A program made the translations under genes and the position numbers. Of a DNA stretch of 64,000 bases, positions 20,795 through 30,293 are shown piece after piece. Numbering within the stretch: the stretch's first letter is position 1; each line of letters begins with the position of its first letter. Origin of the DNA: Atriophallophorus winterbourni (Eukaryota > Platyhelminthes > Trematoda > Plagiorchiida > Microphallidae). The stretch lies in NCBI GenBank assembly GCA_013407085.1, contig JACCGJ010009919.1, positions 1-64,000 on the forward strand, in the 5' to 3' direction. Under the pieces are notes generated by a model. It was not told the origin of the DNA and did no database searches. It was given only the letters and a program-made list of their open reading frames with translations.

Positions 20795-21040
20795 TCCATT
20801 TACATTGATTGGGATAAACAACTCCCCACGCGAAAAGGCATAGTAAATCACTGCTACGTTAAACATGGCTACTCGACAACCAAATGGAATACATAACCCG
20901 GGAAAAGACAGCGGGTAAAAACAGCTATGGTACTCAGTACATCCCCCCGTAGCAGTGCCAGTATGGGAGGACTAAATTCGAAAAAAACTTAATGGCCATC
21001 TGGCTTCACCATCAGTAGATGGCAGGGGTGATACCCTATG
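19431..21040 (+). mobile_element. RTE-2 LINE copy, right arm
   Basis: Starts abruptly after exon 12 3'-UTR sequence (CAGTGGG|AAACAC). RT block 19557-19766 with HIEYADD; thumb 19835-20284 with FEYLGSTIDDRGD; C-terminal block 20360-20896 with two fingers of identical spacing (C-x4-C-x12-H-x4-H). A frame change and stop follow YADD; the C-terminal block is open for 178 codons. The noncoding tail reaches about 21040, where reversed intron 7 sequence begins. Confidence 0.75.
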
Positions 21041-22041
21041 GTAAACGTTTTCATCCATTATATGGAACCTGCACTAAAATAATAGCAATCACATAAATGT
21101 GCGTGACATTGAAATACACCTATTCCCAGTACATCATCATTCACTGACCCGCGAAACCCATATTGAGAATTACCATGCGAAATAGTATATTTGTGATTAC
21201 TCATGACTACCAGATTCTTTGAAATATGCATGAAGTTAATTACGACGTTTCGCAATAGAAGTAATGGATTCGGGTTTCAGTTTTATTTTAGCTCATCAGC
21301 AGTGCATACTATTTGCCTCGGATGCGGATTGAACCCCACACCATCCATATTGTGGCCCCATACCTGACAGTCTGAGCTAATATCCGAACTCTTATTGATC
21401 GTAATTTAGCAGATAAGATTCCTTCCTTCCGGACTAGCACGTTCGAATAACTGTATATACCACACCAGTCGCGTAACACGCCGCAAAAGATATGCAAACA
21501 ATTACGGTAGAGGATTCGTCAAACCAAGAATATAGTCAAAGACTGTAACATGAGTAAGTATCACTTCAACTACCACCTCCGTTTTCACCTTGCCCATGTT
21601 TTGTCAAGTCACAAAGACTACGATCGGTGTTTAATGCTACGTAGCCATGTTCCCTGTCCTGACTATTGACCTAAACATGCCGGAAGTGCAACATGCTATC
21701 GAATGTTCTACCAACTCACTATTAGACTGGAAATTATTTTTATTTAATTTGCATATTATTGCTGGTAAATTAAACACAAAAATTGTTTTGAAAATTGACA
21801 TGAAAAACTTTTTCTTCTACAACTATTTACTTTTCCTAATATGTAATTGTTAATTAGACATCACGATTTGTATGATACACTGAAATTCAAAATAAATAAA
21901 TTTACATTTCGAATGAGTATACTCCTTAAGAGACATTTCGTGACTGCTTCTTATAAGCAAACACTAGAAAAACATTTACTTTAATTCATCTAAGAATATT
22001 AAATAAGCTTCTTTGAAAAAATGCTTCGTCATGACACTCAC

Positions 22042-22176
22042 CAAGTAAAAGTTAGTCCAGTGCTTCCTGGTCCGGCATCTTGCATGATTTTCAAAATCGC
22101 ACTTTACGTTACCGTTGGATCGTCTTGTATTGGCGTCGAAAACACGGTGGTGAATATCATAAAAGACGCGTACAAG
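22042..22176 (-). pseudogene. SLC6 exon 7 copy, minus arm of D1 palindrome
   Basis: Both splice sites are kept (CTCCAG acceptor, GTGAGT donor) and the length is 135 as in the parent. A CAA-to-TAA change (the Gln in TVTQSA) creates a stop. D2 and D3 minus-arm copies keep the Gln. Confidence 0.85.
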
Positions 22177-22760
22177 CTGGAGTATAGAAGGTTGTTGATT
22201 GTAAAATCTCGAACATGTTTTTGTCAATTCATGAAGTACTTTTTGTATAATTGTTCTATCTAATCGTATGGCAGGAGCGTTTATTAAAGGAAACGAAATG
22301 TGTGAGTTTCTTGAATGGATGCCCACCGACTGATTATTTATTTGATGTCAACGCAACAACAATGGACGAAAGAACCTTGGTGGAAATTATCGCAAACTCC
22401 AGAATAGAGCATGGTTGGAGAACGTTGTCTTAAGATATATTCAAGTTTGGTTGAGCTTTCAACAAGATACTTCTCATGTAGGTTGATTTTGCTCATTGAA
22501 CTAGTCTGGGGTATATAAAGGCTAAACGCAGTGAGTTCAATCGTATATTTCGACAGTATAAAACATTTTGAGAATCATAGAGGTATACGTACTAAGAGTG
22601 ATCGAGTATATCACTCTAGTACAAAGCGTCTTTCATAGTAATGCACGAGGATAGTCAAAATATTTCCTTCATGCTTCATTACACTCAATATGGATATCAT
22701 TTCGTTAGCGATCGGTATCGGGAACATTGATTACTGACAAAAAGATTTCGGACCACGAAC

Positions 22761-22880
22761 CTCACGAGATTGTTCAACAGTGGGATCATGAAACTGTAGC
22801 GTACGATTCCCACAGAGCGATCCATGTAGATTGCATAAGTGAAAAGGACGGCCATGCCGGCTCCCGTGTCGAAAGCGTGG
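22761..22880 (-). pseudogene. SLC6 exon 6 copy, minus arm of D1 palindrome
   Basis: Begins inside the exon at AFDTGAGMAV; the first 40-odd bases are missing, replaced beyond the breakpoint at 22880. The frame is open to the donor, which is GTTCGT instead of GTTAGT. Confidence 0.85.
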
Positions 22881-23009
22881 ATAATGCATCGACGAAAGTT
22901 GACTTTAAACACGCTGTTATTGACGGTTTGTTTGTCGTCCATGCATTATCGACAGATTGGTTATTTTTCGTGTAAGGGAGATTTTAATCATGATTATTTA
23001 AAACATGTT

Positions 23010-23107
23010 GGCATGGCAGTGCTTTTCACCTATGCAACCTATATGGATCGAAAAGTGGGAATCGTATGCTACAGTTTGATGATCCCACTGTTGAACAATC
23101 TTGTGAG
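23010..23107 (+). pseudogene. SLC6 exon 6 copy, plus arm of D1 palindrome
   Basis: Starts at GMAVLFTYATYM, even later in the exon than the minus arm, and is open to an intact GTTAGT donor. The two partial exons face away from each other about 130 bases apart. Confidence 0.85.
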
Positions 23108-23553
23108 GTTAGTGGTCCGATATCTCTTTGTCAGTAATCAATGTTCCCGATATCGATCGCCAATGAAATGTTATCCATATTGAGTGCAATGGCATGAAGT
23201 TTATTCTTTGACTATCCTCCTTAATTACAATGAAAGTTGCCTTGTGCTAGAACAAGATGATCGATAACTCTTAGTACATATTCCTCCATGATTCTGAAAC
23301 GTTTTACACTGTCGAAATATTTTATATTTTATACGATAGGACTAACTCCCTTTAGTCCTCATATACCCCAGGTTCATTCGTCTATTGTTGTTGCGTTGAC
23401 ATCAAATAAATAGTCAATCGGTGATCATCCATTTAATAATCTCACACATTTCGTGTCCTCTTTTAAACGCTCCTGTCTTACGAATAGATTGTACTTCGTG
23501 AATTGACAAAAACACGTTCAAGATTTTACAATCAACACCCTTCTATCCTCCAG

Positions 23554-23688
23554 CTTGTACGCGTCGTTCATGATATTCGCCACCGTGTTTTCGACGTTAA
23601 TACAAGACGATCCAACGGTAACACAGAGTGCGATTTTGAAAATCATGCAAGATGCCGGACCAGGAAGCACTGGACTAACTTTTACTTG
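23554..23688 (+). pseudogene. SLC6 exon 7 copy, plus arm of D1 palindrome
   Basis: Full length, open, with both splice sites, differing from the parent only at scattered residues (IQDDP for IQEDP). Intron-10 sequence follows soon after, in place of intron 7 and exons 8-10. Confidence 0.85.
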
Positions 23689-23769
23689 GTGAGTGTCAAG
23701 ACAAAGCATTTTCCTTCAAATAAGTTTATTTACCATTCTTACATGAATTGAAGTAAATGTTTTTTTTCA

Positions 23770-24200
23770 AATCCATCGCATGACTATTACACTTTGATTT
23801 CCTCGTCACACTTCGGCGGTGTTTGCAAGTATCCTGTTTATGTTGTGAAATTGACAGTTGAATGAACATTTTAAAAATGCTTTGCTGCTTAGCGAGTATT
23901 TTGTAATATATTTAACATCTTGCTTCGGTCGAAATGCATATTGAATCCACCATATCGTTCTGTCGGTGTTACATAATTCACACTAAAATACACAATAATG
24001 TTTGATCTTTATGTTACGTTCACCCACACAACAAGTTATCCTTCTAATTAACGAATTGACCGTTTTTTCTAGAGATTCAATAGATCAGGAGACGAATCAA
24101 CTAACAGTTCGCTAACTCCAGTTACCAATTATAACTCAAATTATTTTGGTTTATAACTGAAGGACTCACATAACATCACATACGTTTATATCCAGTGTGT
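23770..24200 (+). repeat. Displaced intron 10 segment (D1)
   Basis: Matches parent intron 10 at about 12640-13030, joined directly downstream of the exon 7 copy. Exons 8-10 are absent between them, implying a deletion or template switch. Confidence 0.75.
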
Positions 24201-24430
24201 AGTGGATAAGTGCAAAAGTATAACAGAAAAATCTTACAGTAATAGTGTACAAATGGATGAACTCACGGTAAGTGAAAATTCAATGTCCAATGCAATTATC
24301 CACACAGAAAATTATTCCAGCTCCGAACTCCGGTGCGTCGCGTTCATCGGCAATTATAATTGGCGGAGCTGAAAAATGCGGTGGCAAGTCAATATTGCCG
24401 TTAACCTTTGTGATTCACAGACACTCAACA
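24200..24430 (+). other. Unidentified short frame upstream of the RTE-1 tail (D1)
   Basis: A 39-codon frame starts at about 24254 (MDELTVSENSMSNAIIH...) and ends in TGA. It recurs unchanged in D3 (about 35771) and D2 (about 59689). Not recognised; it could be a fragment of another element or a captured exon, since GTAAGT lies after five codons. From about 24370 the RTE-1 end begins. Confidence 0.4.
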
Positions 24431-24789
24431 ATACAGCACCAGCGAACTAAGCAGAAGAAGAACGCGCGCGGAAAAAGTATATTGTTAATTAATGAGTATT
24501 TACAAAATGCGATATCGAAGAAGAGTAACAACAACTCATTTAACGAACGGAACATCAATAATCCTTGAATGATGAGAACAAGAAGAAATCGATAGATCGA
24601 TGTGGCAATATGGATTATCGAAAAAAAACAATATTTTCTAAATTAATGGATAATAATGATACAAACAGGAGTATTTATAAATCGCTGGTTAGAATAAGCA
24701 TCGATGGAAATGGATATACATTTGAAATGAAAATGAAATTACAAATTGCTACAGAACTCTCCCCTAGAGGCTGAGTCGACGGATGAACG

Positions 24790-27700
24790 CTTCATACACC
24801 GTTTATGGTATGTATTCAACCAGTCTTGTGGGGAACCTCACTCTACGGCCGGTACGTGTTTTACGTCGTGAAGGGTTACATACAACAGGTGAGGGCCGAT
24901 TTGCGAGGTCGACACTGTTCGTCATATGTTGTGTGGGTGGAGTTGAACGGGTAGCTTCTTGTAATGACTTTTGCTCGACGTAAGCAGATTTCAAGCGATC
25001 GATTCTAACATTGTCTTTGATGCAGTTGCGTTCCATTACTTTGAATGGTAATTCGTACAGAGTTTGTAAGGGCTTTCTAACATTATCGACTCGAACAATG
25101 ACGTAGGGACAACTCTTGAGGTCATTGTGGATAAATGATGGACGGTCGGCAACACGTGTGGGAACGAATTTGATGGACTGAAAGTGTTGCTTGAGTCTCG
25201 AGCAGTAGGATGCTGGTTCAACTTCGCCGGTAGTGCGCGTGTCAAGTTCCATCTCACCAGGCAGTCTCAAGGTGGTGCCAAATACCAACTCTGAGGGACA
25301 ACAACCCATGTCTTCTTTAACGGTGTTTCGAATACCGAAAATTACAATAGGAAGGCATTCAGACCATTCTGTTCGTGAACAAGCGGTGAGGGCAGCCTTC
25401 AACTGACGATGGAAACGTTCAATTAGTCCATTTGCTGCAGGATGGTATTCGGTGGTACGCAGATGATTGTGTGCTAGTAGGCGGCTTAGTTCGCGGAACA
25501 AAACACTTGTAAATTGCGATCCTCTGTCAGTGGAAATGTTAGTAGGAACACCAGAGAAGGAGATCCAAGAATCGACGAATGTTCGTGCGATGGTTTCGGT
25601 AGAGATATCTTGCAAAGGAACTGCTATCGGCCAGCGTGTATATCTGTCGGCGCATGTCAGGATATAGCTATATGTTCGGGAAACAGGTAAAGGACCAACG
25701 ATGTCCAGGTGGACATGATTGGATCGACTGTCAGGTGAAGGAAATGTACTAAAGGGGCACGGGTGTGCCGGTAAATTTTGCTGATCTGGCAAGTCACACA
25801 GTGTTTTGCTCATTAACAAAATTCGCTCAGCATTTTGTGCCAAATAAAACGATCTGTTACGAGTTTTACAGTTAAGCGAATGATCGGGTGCGACAGTCCA
25901 TGAAAGTGGTCGAAAATATTCCAGCGATGTAATTGCGGGACGAAAGGTCTTGGCTTACCGTTTGATATATCACAGCGGATTTTGGCATCGCAAACTATCA
26001 GAAGCAAACGGCAAATTTGAGTGACTTATTTGCGACGATTTCAGAAAATTCAGTGTTCTTTTCTTGATGACTGGCTAGTTCTCTGAGGTCGAGTACGAAT
26101 TTGCTTATCTGTTGGAAAGTAATACACAATAAGGCATTAGCGACGATGTTAGAGGCACCACCAATGTGTCTAATATCTGTGGTGAAATGCGCAATGAAGT
26201 CAAGTTGACGAATTTCTCTTGGAGAGATTTGGTCTGTCGGAGAACGGAGCGCATAAACTATTTGCTTGTGATCGGTAATCACAGTAAAAGTTGCGTCCTT
26301 TGAGTAGGTGACGGTAGCGTTTGATAGCTAGGTAAATCGCGAGAAGCCAGCGTCCAAAAGTGCTACACCTCGTCTGTGCTGGTTGCAATATCCGTGAGAA
26401 AAAGGACAGTGGTTGAATTTCTTCCTTTACTTCTTGCTGTAGCACAGCTCCAACGGAAACTTGTGATGCGTCGGTTTTCAGTACGAAATGCGCGTTATCG
26501 TCGGTTTTCAAGTTACTTAGAGCGGAAGCGTTGGAAGATTTCACGGAGGTGAAGTACATGCGCTTCCATCGATGAACTAGCTACTAATAAGTCGTCGATA
26601 TACACGAAGACTAAATCAAGACCACGACTATTTGATCCATGAACCTTTGAAAAGACTGTGTTGCGTTGTGCAAACCAAAGGGTGTGTGAAGGAATTCGAA
26701 AAGACCAAATGGCGTTATTACAGCAGTCTTAGCAATATCATCATGGTCCATGGGAATCTGATGATATGCACGTACGAAGTCCAATTTGGAGAAAACTGAT
26801 TTTTCGTAAAGGCTGAGCGAAAAATCGTGAATGTGCGGAAGAGGGTAGCGGTCAGGTTGTGTAACACTATTCAACACAAGATAATCGTCGCGAGGTTTCC
26901 AATCGCCATTCTTCTTGGCGACCATATGTAATGGCGCAGCCCACGGGCTAGTGGACGGTCTAATAATACCCAATGCAGCCATATGTTCAAATTCGCATTT
27001 TGCTGCTTTCGTCATCGTCGGTTCTGAAGATCGACTATTAGACCATACTTCGCCAGGAAGTCGATACGGATTATGGGCTTTTGCACATCGGCTATCAGAA
27101 AGACTGTTATAACTGTAGAGTATTGCACTGGCTCAGTCGTCAGGAGGAATTCACGTCTGAGTCCGAGATCGAGTTTCCGAAATTTCTCACCATATGGCGA
27201 GATTTTCGAATCGTTGGTCGCCTGCAATGTAATACTTGATGGACGGAGGTCACGTTTTTCGCAACTACGCGGTATAACGTTAACCTCTGCGCTGGTGTCA
27301 ACGAGAAAGTTGAGCTTAGTAGACGCATCGTAGACGTACAAAAGGTGACTAGCGGGTTCGCCAGGAGCCGTCGTCGCGATTACTGACTGGCTACGTGGTT
27401 TTACGACACGGTGGTTGTCAGCGTTACGATGTTTACAACAAGAGCGACAATTACGCGCAGCGTTTCCGAACCGACGATGATACTAGCAGAACCAGTTAGT
27501 ATCAAGAACGGCTTCTATTTCAAAATTGACTCCGAGGTCTAAATCTAGACGTTTTGGGCCGTTGGAAATGGTGAGCTGTAAGGATGAGAGTTCCTTAGTC
27601 AGCGTGGCCACGGTAGCTATCAACTTTGAGAGGTTACTTTCTTCTGATACTTGATTAACGCTGGTTCTGTTGATGAGTTGTTGGATTTTATCTGCGAGTT

Positions 27701-27996
27701 CAGCCAAAGTGTCGAGACAGACATTTTCAGCCGACAAGGCAAGGATGGCAGTGGTGCTGGTTGGCAAGCATTTCTGCCAAAGTTGCTGTAGGACAGAATC
27801 GTCTAACTTCGTGTTACCATGCGACGCAAAAGCTGTGAAGGAGTTCTGTCACTGAGTTCCACACCAGCACTTAGTTGCTTTAGCTTGGCTTCATCGGAAG
27901 CCATAGTGTGCCTGAGGACAGCAGTCTTTAGCGTGTCGTAAGGCGAAATAGAGGCCACGGGGTCGAGGACGTCTAGTATTTCATTTTCGATGTAAG
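24790..27996 (-). mobile_element. Gypsy copy G2 (CsRn1-like Ty3/gypsy), gag-pol, decayed
   Basis: Minus-strand order from the right: partial gag (to about 27480), protease with LVDTSAEVNVIP (27012-27341), RT (about 26560-27015), RNase H (25998-26559), integrase (24803-25843; HVHLDIVGPLPV, STDRGSQFTS, AANGLIERFHRQLK). Gag has the CHCC finger (C-x2-H-x9-C-x3-C) of CsRn1-like elements, but its first Tyr codon is TAG. Frameshifts precede the YIDD box in RT, lie within RNase H, and disrupt the integrase CxxC. No flanking LTR pair is seen. The gag start is lost at the D1/D3 junction. Non-autonomous. Confidence 0.85.
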
Positions 27997-28857
27997 ATGG
28001 TTACTGTGATTGATTGAACCCCAGACCATCAATATTGTGGCCCCATGCCTGACGGTCTGAGCTAATATCCGAACTCTTATTGATCGTAATTTAGCACATA
28101 AGATTCCTTCCTTCCGGACTTGCACGTTCGAATAACTGTATATACCCTACCAGTCGCGTAACACGCCGCAAAAGATATGCAAACAATTACGGTAGAGGAT
28201 TCGTCAAACAAAGAATATAGTCAAAGACTGCAACATGAGTAAGTATCACTTCAACTACCACCTCCGTTTTCACCTTGCCCATGTTTTGTCAAGTCACAAA
28301 GACTACGATCGGTGTTTAATGTTACTTAGCCATGTTCCCTGTCCTGCCTATTGACCTAAACATGCCGGAAGTGCAACATGCTATCGTAGTCTTGCAGTTC
28401 TGGTGTGCTGTTCGGGTGGGGGGCGGTCGCATAAATCTGTGCTCTCATACTTTTGGATCTATTTCCTCACTCGCTCTTCTGAACTGAACGGTTCAGATAT
28501 CATTGAACTCGTCTCAATTCACTCGTTTGGATTATACCAGTTTCAAGTTCGCGAAAGTTGAATCCTGAAAATCCAAATTTTCGAATTATAACCCAAATTA
28601 CTCACGCGTGCAACAGACCCGGTACTTTGGAATATTGTTTCTGTTCAAATACCGTCGAGAAGAGCAAATCACTTTGAATCGATCGATATTCTTTTGAAAT
28701 CTGTGAGATCGAAAATCGTGAAATCGCAACAGTTTTATCCCACCTCGTTCGCTTTTCATCGTTTGGATCACTTAACTCCGGCCCAACGCATTCACTCCAC
28801 CGCTAGTTATCGATCGATCAATAACTGCACTGAGTCACCCGTCACCGGATTGAAACA

Positions 28858-30276
28858 ATGACACCCAGGTTGACCCCGAAAACCCAAACAAAGAAGGCCG
28901 CACGTGATGTGTGCAAAATTTGCAACAAAGGGGTAAGCACTAGATCTCATGTCGTTAAATGTTTCGGCTGCCTGAGTAAAATGCATGTCAATTGTGATAA
29001 AGCCCTAACAGAGGAAGTGGCATCGATTATCAACAACGTGGATTTCCCCAGTGTCTGTTACATATGCACTTCATGTCGAAGCAAACAGTCTAGCGACAAT
29101 CCACACAACGCTGCCTATGAGGCAAGGCTTGAGCCTCGGTTAGAAATTTTAGAAAATAATTATCGAATAATTGAGGAAAGGCTTAAAACACCCTTGATGG
29201 ATCAAATTGCCCCAGCGATTCAACCTGAAGCAGATGATGCTCAAGATAACAAAAAGCAATCTGAGCTCCATCAATCGACGGAACTGTTGAAAAAAGTCAA
29301 TAATGTACCATCGATTCCAGACTCAGGGGTTACGTCCAAAGAGCTCCAAGTGAACGCGTCTCATTCCAGCAAGCTAACATTCGCCCAGATGGTGTCTAAA
29401 GGTGATAAGTGTTTGGCGTTAGAATTGAGCCCTAAAACTCAGGCAAAAGAGGAAGTTCAAAGCAAAACGGTTCCATATCACAGGGAGCAGAAAAATTCGA
29501 TAAAACGCATAAAAAATTTAAGTGTAATATGCACCAATATTCCTGAGTCAGAGGTGACGCTCTTTCAAGAAAGGCAAAAGCATGACCGTAAAAACTGGTT
29601 CGTCGTTTGTAATCGAATCGGCCTAGACAGTATTCACCCCGTGTCGGTAACTCGATTAACTCGTCATACGAAATCCCCGAATCAAGATAAACCACGTCTC
29701 CTTAAAATCACTTTCGCCAACGAAAAGGACATGGAAAATGTCCTACTAAATTCGTATTTGCTCCGAACGCAAAGTGACCTACACAACCGTATATATGCTG
29801 ACGTTCCTTGGTGGGAAAGGTCAAAAGCACCGAATAGGCGGGATCAAACAGCACCAAGGAGTATTATTCTGCTTGACGTTCCAGAAAATTCGGGCACCAC
29901 AACGGGCTTCGAAAACAAAGAGCACGACCGTAAGCAATGGTCATTTATAGCCGAAAATATCGGTTTCCAAAATTCGGTAGTTGTCGACACATACAGAATA
30001 CCTCGTTCGCCGAACTATCACGGGAAAGGGGCAAATCCACTTAAGGTTACGTTTCTTTCAAGTAGCATGGCGGATGATGTTCGAAGCAAGCTAAAAGTGA
30101 ACAGAAACAGGCTACCTGAAAACGTTAGACTGTGCAGCTCAAAAGCCGCTGTTGAGGTCCACCTGGAGCCCTCAATTACGCAATTATCCGAAACTGGTGC
30201 AAATTCGCCCGCGAAATTACTTCAAATTGCTTCAAAAAACGATCTCGGTCCGACGTCAACATCGTCGGACCAATAA
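28858..30276 (+). CDS. CR1 ORF1 protein: PHD-like finger plus two repeated domains, 472 aa
   Basis: Probable RNA-binding chaperone of the CR1 particle. N-terminal PHD-type zinc cluster: Cys19, Cys22, Cys35, Cys38, His43, Cys46, then Cys67, Cys70 and Cys73, a C4HC3 arrangement. A coiled-coil-like charged stretch follows (about 90-150). Two related domains then lie at about 219-302 and 334-420, each with I-x-x-x-x-x-PE near the start and HDRK-x-W-x-x-x-x-x-x-IG in the middle; the second begins SIILLDVPENSG. This looks like an internal tandem duplication. The ATG at 28858 leaves a long 5' UTR and immediately precedes the zinc cluster. Confidence 0.85.
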   Translation: MTPRLTPKTQTKKAARDVCKICNKGVSTRSHVVKCFGCLSKMHVNCDKALTEEVASIINNVDFPSVCYICTSCRSKQSSDNPHNAAYEARLEPRLEILENNYRIIEERLKTPLMDQIAPAIQPEADDAQDNKKQSELHQSTELLKKVNNVPSIPDSGVTSKELQVNASHSSKLTFAQMVSKGDKCLALELSPKTQAKEEVQSKTVPYHREQKNSIKRIKNLSVICTNIPESEVTLFQERQKHDRKNWFVVCNRIGLDSIHPVSVTRLTRHTKSPNQDKPRLLKITFANEKDMENVLLNSYLLRTQSDLHNRIYADVPWWERSKAPNRRDQTAPRSIILLDVPENSGTTTGFENKEHDRKQWSFIAENIGFQNSVVVDTYRIPRSPNYHGKGANPLKVTFLSSSMADDVRSKLKVNRNRLPENVRLCSSKAAVEVHLEPSITQLSETGANSPAKLLQIASKNDLGPTSTSSDQ

Positions 30277-30293
30277 ATACTAATACTGACTCA

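Larger units (their letters stand above)
20560..28012. repeat. Direct duplication block D1
   Basis: Nearly identical to D2 (about 56016-63440; offset 35456, then 35435 after small indels). It runs from the RTE-2 C-terminal region through reversed intron 7, the exon 6-7 palindrome and an intron-10 piece to gypsy gag. Upstream of about 20560 the two RTE-2 copies are clearly more diverged, so the boundary lies inside RTE-2. Confidence 0.85.

Noticed and set aside
24272..24568. 98-codon + frame repeated three times
   Set aside because: It crosses the junction of unidentified sequence and RTE-1 tail in a different frame; no motif. Its repetition only reflects block duplication.
29432..29695. Minus frames inside the CR1 ORFs (also 31131-31343, 32890-33081)
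   Set aside because: Shadows of intact ORF1 and ORF2.
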